10,846 nt of DNA, taken from Gaiellales bacterium. GTDB lineage: Bacteria > Actinomycetota > Thermoleophilia > Gaiellales > F1-60-MAGs149. Below, one piece after another: positions 7,286 through 10,846 of the stretch. The stretch is taken from contig JAURLF010000200.1 in assembly GCA_030831375.1 (NCBI GenBank), forward strand, positions 1-10,846. The letters run 5' to 3'. The notes under the pieces are model-generated. The model made no database searches. It was not told the origin of the DNA and saw only the letters and a list, made by a program, of their open reading frames with translations. The translations under genes were made by a program, and so were the position numbers. Position 1 is the stretch's first letter. Each line of letters opens with the position of its first letter.

Positions 7286-7999
7286 TCAGCGCTGGTACGG
7301 GTTCGCGGGCTGGTCGATGCCCTCGACCGCGTCCGCGTCGACGGCGGGGATCAGCGAGCCGTCCTCGGAACCCGTGCCCTCGACCCACGTCCCGGTCAGG
7401 GCGACCCAGGCGTCCGCCGGCGGCGCGTCGGCGCCGCGCACCGCGATCCGCGCGGGGGAGGCGTCGGCGGCGCAGCAGCCGACGACCATCCGCGTCAGCC
7501 ACCAGCCGCCGTCGGGGTCCGGGGTGGAGAAGCCCGTCATGCGCACGCGGCGGCCGGCCAGGGTCGCCGCGCCGCCCTCCGTCGCGCGCTGCACGAACTC
7601 GACGACCTTGACCTCGACGGGGTCGCCGGGGCCGAGCGGCGCGAAGCCGTCGGCCGGCGCGGGGGCGGGCGGCGGCGGGGCACTGCGGGCCGCGCTGAAC
7701 GCGCCGAGCGGCGCGGGGGCGATCAGGAGCACGACCAGCAGCGGCAGCGCGAGCAGGAGGGCGGCGCGCGGCTCGCCGTGCCCGTGGCCGGCGTGGTCGT
7801 CGTGCGCAGTGCCGGACTCGGCCTCCGCCCACGCGTCGCGACCGGCGAGGGCCGCGAGCACGGCCAGGACCGCGGCCGACGCGACGAGGGCCGGCAGCAT
7901 CCCCGGCTTGACGTAGAACAGGTACTCGCCGGTCACGACCAGGCGCACGAGCAGCGCTGCGGCGCTGAGGAGCAGGATCGCCTGGACGGCGCGGCTCAC
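7286..7999 (-). CDS. UPF0703/DUF1980 (TIGR03943-type, YcgQ-like) permease partner protein
   Basis: A 237-residue protein with an N-terminal membrane segment followed by the conserved-looking YLFYVKPGML (26-35), a second hydrophobic segment, a His/Asp-rich loop (H66, D67, D68, H69, H72, H74), a third hydrophobic segment at about 79-98, a Pro-rich linker and a C-terminal domain of about 115 residues. That domain has VRMTGF and GCCAADA (174-180; Cys175, Cys176, Asp179), which is the signature I know from the YcgQ-like family paired with UPF0718 permeases. The start is the GTG at 7999, whose GTGA overlaps the permease TGA, so the two are translationally coupled and probably work as one complex. 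The transported or sensed substrate is unknown; the His-rich loop and CC pair suggest metal binding. The frame stays open upstream to 9007, but that extension is antisense-like shadow sequence inside the permease gene. Confidence 0.88.
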   Translation of the reverse strand: MSRAVQAILLLSAAALLVRLVVTGEYLFYVKPGMLPALVASAAVLAVLAALAGRDAWAEAESGTAHDDHAGHGHGEPRAALLLALPLLVVLLIAPAPLGAFSAARSAPPPPAPAPADGFAPLGPGDPVEVKVVEFVQRATEGGAATLAGRRVRMTGFSTPDPDGGWWLTRMVVGCCAADASPARIAVRGADAPPADAWVALTGTWVEGTGSEDGSLIPAVDADAVEGIDQPANPYQR

Positions 8000-8997
8000 A
8001 GGAGCGCCCACCCGACGAGCACGCTGGCGAGCAGCGCGGCGACGAGGACCACGGGCACGAAGCGGACCGCGAACGCGCGCCCGAACGTGCCGACCTGCAT
8101 CGCGATCAGCTTCAGGTCGACCATCGGCCCGACGACCATGAACGCGAGCTGCGCGGTCGGGCTGAACTGCGTGAAGCTGGCCGCCACGAAGGCGTCCGCC
8201 TCGCTGCAGATGCACATCACGATCGCGAGCAGCGCGAGCACGAGCACGCCGATCAGGGCCTGCTCGGCGAGCGAGTCGACCCACGACGGCGGCAGCACGA
8301 CGTTGATGACCGCAGACAGCAGGCCGCCGACGACGAGGTAGCCGCCGGCGTGCAGGAAGTCGTGGCTGACGCCGCGCCGGAACACGAGCCAGCGGCTCTC
8401 GTCCTCGTCGGCGTGCGCGCCGGGCAGCCGGATCCACTCGGAGCGCCCGAGCAGCGTCCACAGCCAGCCGACGGCGACGGCCGCGCCGAGCGACGCCACG
8501 AGCCGGCCGAGGGTCATCTCGGGGCGGCCGGGGAACGCGACCCAGGTGGCGGCCAGCACGATCGGGTTGACGGCGGGTGCGGCGAGCAGGAACGTCAGCG
8601 CCGCGGCGGGCGCGACGCCCTTGCGCATCAGGCCGTTCGCAACCGGGACGGAGGCGCACTCGCAGCCGGGCAGCGCCATCCCGGCCACACCGGCCACGGG
8701 CACCGCGAGGGCGCGGTTGCGCGGCAGGGCGCGCGACGCGAGCTCGCGCGGCACGAACGCGACGATCGCGGCGGACAGGAGCACGCCGAGCACGAGGAAC
8801 GGCAGCGCCTGCACCACGATCGAGACGAAGACCGTCGCGAAGGCGCCGATCCGCGGCCCGTCGAGGGCGTCGCCCGTGAGACGGCCGGCGACGGCCACGG
8901 CGACGAGCAGGCCGAGCAGGATGACCGGTCCGGCCAGCCCGAGCCGACCGCCCCCGTCGCGCCCATGGTCGTGCCCGTCTGCCGCCGCCCGCTCCAC
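7996..8997 (-). CDS. UPF0718 (COG0701, YcgR/ArsP-like) predicted permease
   Basis: A 333-residue membrane protein with about eight hydrophobic segments. Two diagnostic motifs are present: PGCECASVPVANGLMRKG (110-127) with Cys112/Cys114, followed by LLAAPAVNP, and MCICSEADAF (261-270) with Cys262/Cys264, followed by MVVGPMVDLK (287-296). These place it in the UPF0718 permease family, which includes the organoarsenical exporter ArsP and Bacillus YcgR. The short N-terminus is His/Asp-rich (DGHDHGRDG). It is translationally coupled to the YcgQ-like gene through GTGA. The start GTG at 8997 is the first possible one after the preceding gene; earlier in-frame codons would run into the GST gene, and TACGAT lies 8 bases upstream. 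Arsenical, metal or sulfur-compound export are all plausible, but no ArsR-type regulator or arsenate reductase is nearby, so the substrate stays open. Confidence 0.92.
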   Translation of the reverse strand: MERAAADGHDHGRDGGGRLGLAGPVILLGLLVAVAVAGRLTGDALDGPRIGAFATVFVSIVVQALPFLVLGVLLSAAIVAFVPRELASRALPRNRALAVPVAGVAGMALPGCECASVPVANGLMRKGVAPAAALTFLLAAPAVNPIVLAATWVAFPGRPEMTLGRLVASLGAAVAVGWLWTLLGRSEWIRLPGAHADEDESRWLVFRRGVSHDFLHAGGYLVVGGLLSAVINVVLPPSWVDSLAEQALIGVLVLALLAIVMCICSEADAFVAASFTQFSPTAQLAFMVVGPMVDLKLIAMQVGTFGRAFAVRFVPVVLVAALLASVLVGWALL

Positions 8998-9000
8998 GGG

Positions 9001-9017
9001 GGCCCATCGTACGGGCC
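9001..9017 (-). promoter_or_regulatory. Candidate leaderless promoter and palindrome for the permease operon
   Basis: On the - strand, TACGAT (9011-9006) lies 8 bases before the permease GTG. It is embedded in an inverted repeat, GGCCC/GGGCC (9001-9005 with 9013-9017), so a repressor bound there would cover the -10. A weak CTGAGC -35 with a 16-base spacer overlaps the stop codon of the GST gene. No AT-rich Zur- or Fur-type box is visible. Confidence 0.38.
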
Positions 9018-9029
9018 GGCGCGGGCGGC

Positions 9030-9683
9030 TCAGGCGCCGCTCGAGAGCGAGCCGCCCTCCTGCTCGACGGCCCGACGGCAGCCGGGGCGGGCGAGGACGG
9101 CGTCGTAGTGCCGGGCGATCACGGGATCCGACCACCAGCGGTCGGCCGGCTCCATGTCGGACGACCAGGAGGCGAGCATCGCGAGGTAGAGGTCGGCGAC
9201 GGAGCAGCGCTCGCCGAGCAGGAACGGCCCGTCGCCGATCACCGCCGCGAAGTGGTCGCGCAGCTCGACGAGCTCCGCGACCGCGGCGGCGCGCACGCCG
9301 TCGACGCCGGCCGGGTCCGCCGTGTAGCGCTCCGAGTAGAAGTAGCGCAGGTAGGCCGGCTGCACGGTGTTCGTGAGCGTCATCAGGTGCCGCACCGTCG
9401 TCGCGCGGGCGTGGCGGTCCTCCGGCGGGGCGAGCAGGCCCGCCTCCGGATGGGTCGCGGCGAGGTGCAGGCAGATGGCGGCCGCCTCGGTCAGGACGAG
9501 GCCGTCGTCGTCGAGCGCGGGCACCTTCCCGAACGGGCTCAGCGCGAGGAAGCCCGGCGGCGCCGTCGGCACGTCGTGCGCGTCGCGCTCGACGAGGACG
9601 AAGGCGTACTCGGCCCCGATCTCCTCGAGGACCATGTGCGGAGCGGTCGTGGCCGTGCCGGGGATGCCGTAGAGGGTGATCAT
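9030..9683 (-). CDS. Glutathione S-transferase-like protein (beta/theta-type fold)
   Basis: A 217-residue protein, the usual GST length. The thioredoxin-like N-terminal domain has LYGIPGTATTAPHMVLEE (4-21), then SPFGKVPAL with the cis-Pro, and LVLTEAAAICLHLA for gamma-glutamyl recognition. The helical C-terminal domain has GERCSVADLYLAMLASW with the S-x-x-D N-capping box. Compared with beta-class enzymes (SPGACS near residue 10), the catalytic Cys position is Ala11 and the next residue is Thr12, so thiol-exchange chemistry of the beta class is unlikely; Ser/Thr-type activation or a non-catalytic role is possible. Most actinobacteria use mycothiol rather than glutathione, so the cofactor is uncertain. 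The start is ATG at 9683, directly against a long stem-loop, with no free Shine-Dalgarno sequence. Confidence 0.9.
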   Translation of the reverse strand: MITLYGIPGTATTAPHMVLEEIGAEYAFVLVERDAHDVPTAPPGFLALSPFGKVPALDDDGLVLTEAAAICLHLAATHPEAGLLAPPEDRHARATTVRHLMTLTNTVQPAYLRYFYSERYTADPAGVDGVRAAAVAELVELRDHFAAVIGDGPFLLGERCSVADLYLAMLASWSSDMEPADRWWSDPVIARHYDAVLARPGCRRAVEQEGGSLSSGA

Positions 9684-9709
9684 GGCCGGGAGCCTACCGG
9701 CTCCCGGCC
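9684..9709. terminator. Perfect 11-bp stem-loop between GltB-like gene and GST start
   Basis: GGCCGGGAGCC (9684-9694) and GGCTCCCGGCC (9699-9709) pair perfectly with a 4-base loop. It begins 16 bases after the GltB-like stop and its last base touches the GST ATG. It fits an intrinsic-type terminator without a T-tract. It also contains TAGGCT (- strand 9696-9691), a candidate -10 placed 7 bases before the ATG, so it may be an operator or a translation-blocking structure instead. Confidence 0.6.
9691..9696 (-). promoter_or_regulatory. Candidate leaderless -10 TAGGCT for the GST-like gene
   Basis: On the - strand, GGTAGGCT is followed by 7 bases and the ATG at 9683. This is the same layout as before the GT-C-like gene. 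It lies inside the long inverted repeat, so promoter and palindrome coincide. Confidence 0.33.
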
Positions 9710-9725
9710 GCGACCGCCCGGGCCG

Positions 9726-10846
9726 CTACCAGCCGTTCGCCTGGCTGTGGCCCGGGATCCACTCGGTGCCCGCGAGCGGGACGCGCGCCATCGCGGCGGC
9801 CTCGATCGTGAGGGCGACGAGGTCCTCGGGCTCGAGGTTGTGCACGTGGCTCTTGCCCGCGGCGCGGGCGAGGGTCTGGACCTCGAGCGTCATCGTCTTG
9901 AGGTAGTTGTTCAGGCGCCGGCCGCCCTGCTCCGGGTCGAAGCGCGCGGCGAGCTCCGGGTCCTGCGTGGAGATGCCCGTCGGGTCCTTGCCCTCGTGCC
10001 AGTCGTCGTAGAAGCCGGCGGCCGAGCCGATCTTGGCGTACTCGTCGGCGTAGGCCGGGTCGTTGTCGCCGAGGGCGATCATCGCGGCGACGCCGATCGA
10101 GACGGCGTCCGCGCCGAGCGCGAGCGCCTTCGCGGCGTCCGCGCCGTTTCTGATGCCGCCCGACACGATCAGCTGCACCTCGCGGTGCATGCCCATCTCC
10201 TGCAGCGCCTCGACGGCCTGGCGGATGCAGGCCAGGGTCGGCAGGCCGACGTGCTCGATGAACACGTCCTGCGTGGCGGCGGTGCCGCCCTGCATGCCGT
10301 CCAGCACGATCACGTCCGCGCCGGCCTTCACGGCCAGCTGGGTGTCGTAGTACGGGCGGCTCGCGCCGATCTTGATGTAGATCGGCTTCTGCCAGTCGGT
10401 GATCTCGCGGATCTCCTCGATCTTGATCTCGAGGTCGTCCGGGCCCGTCCAGTCGGGATGGCGGCAGGCCGAGCGCTGGTCGATGCCCTTCGGCAGGTTG
10501 CGCATCTCGGCCACGCGATCGGAGATCTTCTGGCCGAGCAGCATGCCGCCGCCGCCGGGCTTCGCGCCCTGGCCGACGACGACCTCGATCGCGTCGGCGC
10601 GGCGCAGGTCGTCGGGGTTCATGCCGTAGCGGGACGGCAGGAGCTGGTAGACGAGGATCTCGGAGTGGCCGCGCTCCTCCTCCGTCATGCCGCCGTCGCC
10701 CGTGGTGGTCGACGTGCCGGCCATCGTCGCGCCGCGACCGAGGGCCTCCTTGGCGGGGCCCGACAGGGCCCCGAAGCTCATGCCCGCGATCGTGATCGGG
10801 ATCTTCAGGTGGATCGGGTTCTTCGCGTGGCGCGTGCCGAGTAGGA
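9726..10846 (-). CDS. GltB-like FMN-binding glutamate synthase-family protein (GlxD/MgsC type), 5' end outside window
   Basis: The visible 373 residues run from the window edge to a TAG at 9726-9728; the frame continues past the right edge (LLGTRHAKNPIHL before GMSFGALSG), so the internal ATG at 10781 is not the start. It matches the FMN-binding central domain of glutamate synthase: IAGMSFGALS, TGDGGM, VGQGAKPGGGGML, IYIKIGAS, ADVIVLDGMQGGT, LIVSGGIRNGADAAKALALG. The tail GKSHVHNLEPEDLVALT is characteristic of the stand-alone GltB-like proteins (GlxD, methylamine-glutamate N-methyltransferase subunit type). The usual partners, a class II amidotransferase and a GXGXG protein, would lie beyond the right edge. 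Only two Cys are seen (in RSACRH and LACIRQ), neither in the position of the 3Fe-4S motif. Known relatives transfer nitrogen or methylamine onto glutamate; the reaction here is uncertain. Confidence 0.9.
   Translation of the reverse strand, partial: LLGTRHAKNPIHLKIPITIAGMSFGALSGPAKEALGRGATMAGTSTTTGDGGMTEEERGHSEILVYQLLPSRYGMNPDDLRRADAIEVVVGQGAKPGGGGMLLGQKISDRVAEMRNLPKGIDQRSACRHPDWTGPDDLEIKIEEIREITDWQKPIYIKIGASRPYYDTQLAVKAGADVIVLDGMQGGTAATQDVFIEHVGLPTLACIRQAVEALQEMGMHREVQLIVSGGIRNGADAAKALALGADAVSIGVAAMIALGDNDPAYADEYAKIGSAAGFYDDWHEGKDPTGISTQDPELAARFDPEQGGRRLNNYLKTMTLEVQTLARAAGKSHVHNLEPEDLVALTIEAAAMARVPLAGTEWIPGHSQANGW

Noticed and set aside
5541..7832. - strand 763-codon frame overlapping the GT-C-like gene
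   Set aside because: It is Arg/Ala-rich with no membrane segments or motifs, and it is out of frame with two supported genes.
4832..8341. Very long + strand open frame of 1169 codons across the monooxygenase end, the GT-C-like gene and the permease pair
   Set aside because: It is antisense to three well-supported genes. The translation is dominated by Arg, Gly, Asp and Glu with no motifs, which is typical of a stop-poor shadow frame in high-GC DNA.
8000..9007. N-terminal extension of the YcgQ-like gene to ATG 9007
   Set aside because: The extension lies in another frame of the permease gene and is Arg/Ala/Gly-rich. The GTGA overlap at 7996-7999 gives a natural start with a membrane segment right after it.
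9108..10844. + strand open frame of 578 codons opposite the GST and GltB-like genes
   Set aside because: It is antisense to two clearly conserved enzymes, and its composition is that of a mirrored codon pattern.

Overview
The window looks like chromosomal DNA of a high-GC actinobacterium. The base composition is very GC-rich, GTG starts are frequent, there is a GTGA start/stop overlap, and several genes carry a TANNNT -10 hexamer placed so close to the start codon that the mRNA would be leaderless. The Lys/Thr-rich secreted tail at the left edge and the secreted eight-cysteine protein beside a sulfatase would fit Thermoleophilia/Solirubrobacterales. That taxonomic placement is an inference from style, not from a marker gene.

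Left part (1-3736): the C-terminus of an exported basic protein on the + strand converges with two - strand genes for exported proteins. These are a formylglycine-type sulfatase with a Tat-like signal (1991-3736) and, downstream, a secreted eight-cysteine protein of unknown function (390-1721). The 319-base divergent region 3737-4055 separates the sulfatase from a + strand flavin monooxygenase (4056-5567) and carries the candidate regulatory sites for both.

Right part (5564-10846): all genes lie on the - strand. Reading in their direction from the right edge they are a GltB-like FMN-dependent glutamate synthase-type protein (cut by the window edge), a GST-like protein, a UPF0718 permease translationally coupled to its UPF0703/DUF1980 partner, and a polytopic membrane protein resembling GT-C glycosyltransferases. 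The monooxygenase and this last gene converge so tightly that their stop codons share a CTAG, with two tandem stem-loops over the junction.

Functional themes: the sulfatase and its neighbour are probably both exported, and the sulfatase would use sulfate esters outside the membrane. The permease pair carries two CxC motifs, a CC motif and His-rich stretches, which suggests a metal, metalloid or thiol-reactive substrate. No CRISPR array, tRNA, rRNA, insertion sequence or phage gene was seen. The most interesting signals are the shared leaderless-promoter spacing, the 11-bp stem-loop abutting the GST start codon, the loss of expected catalytic or cluster cysteines in two enzymes, and the metal-ligand-rich permease pair.
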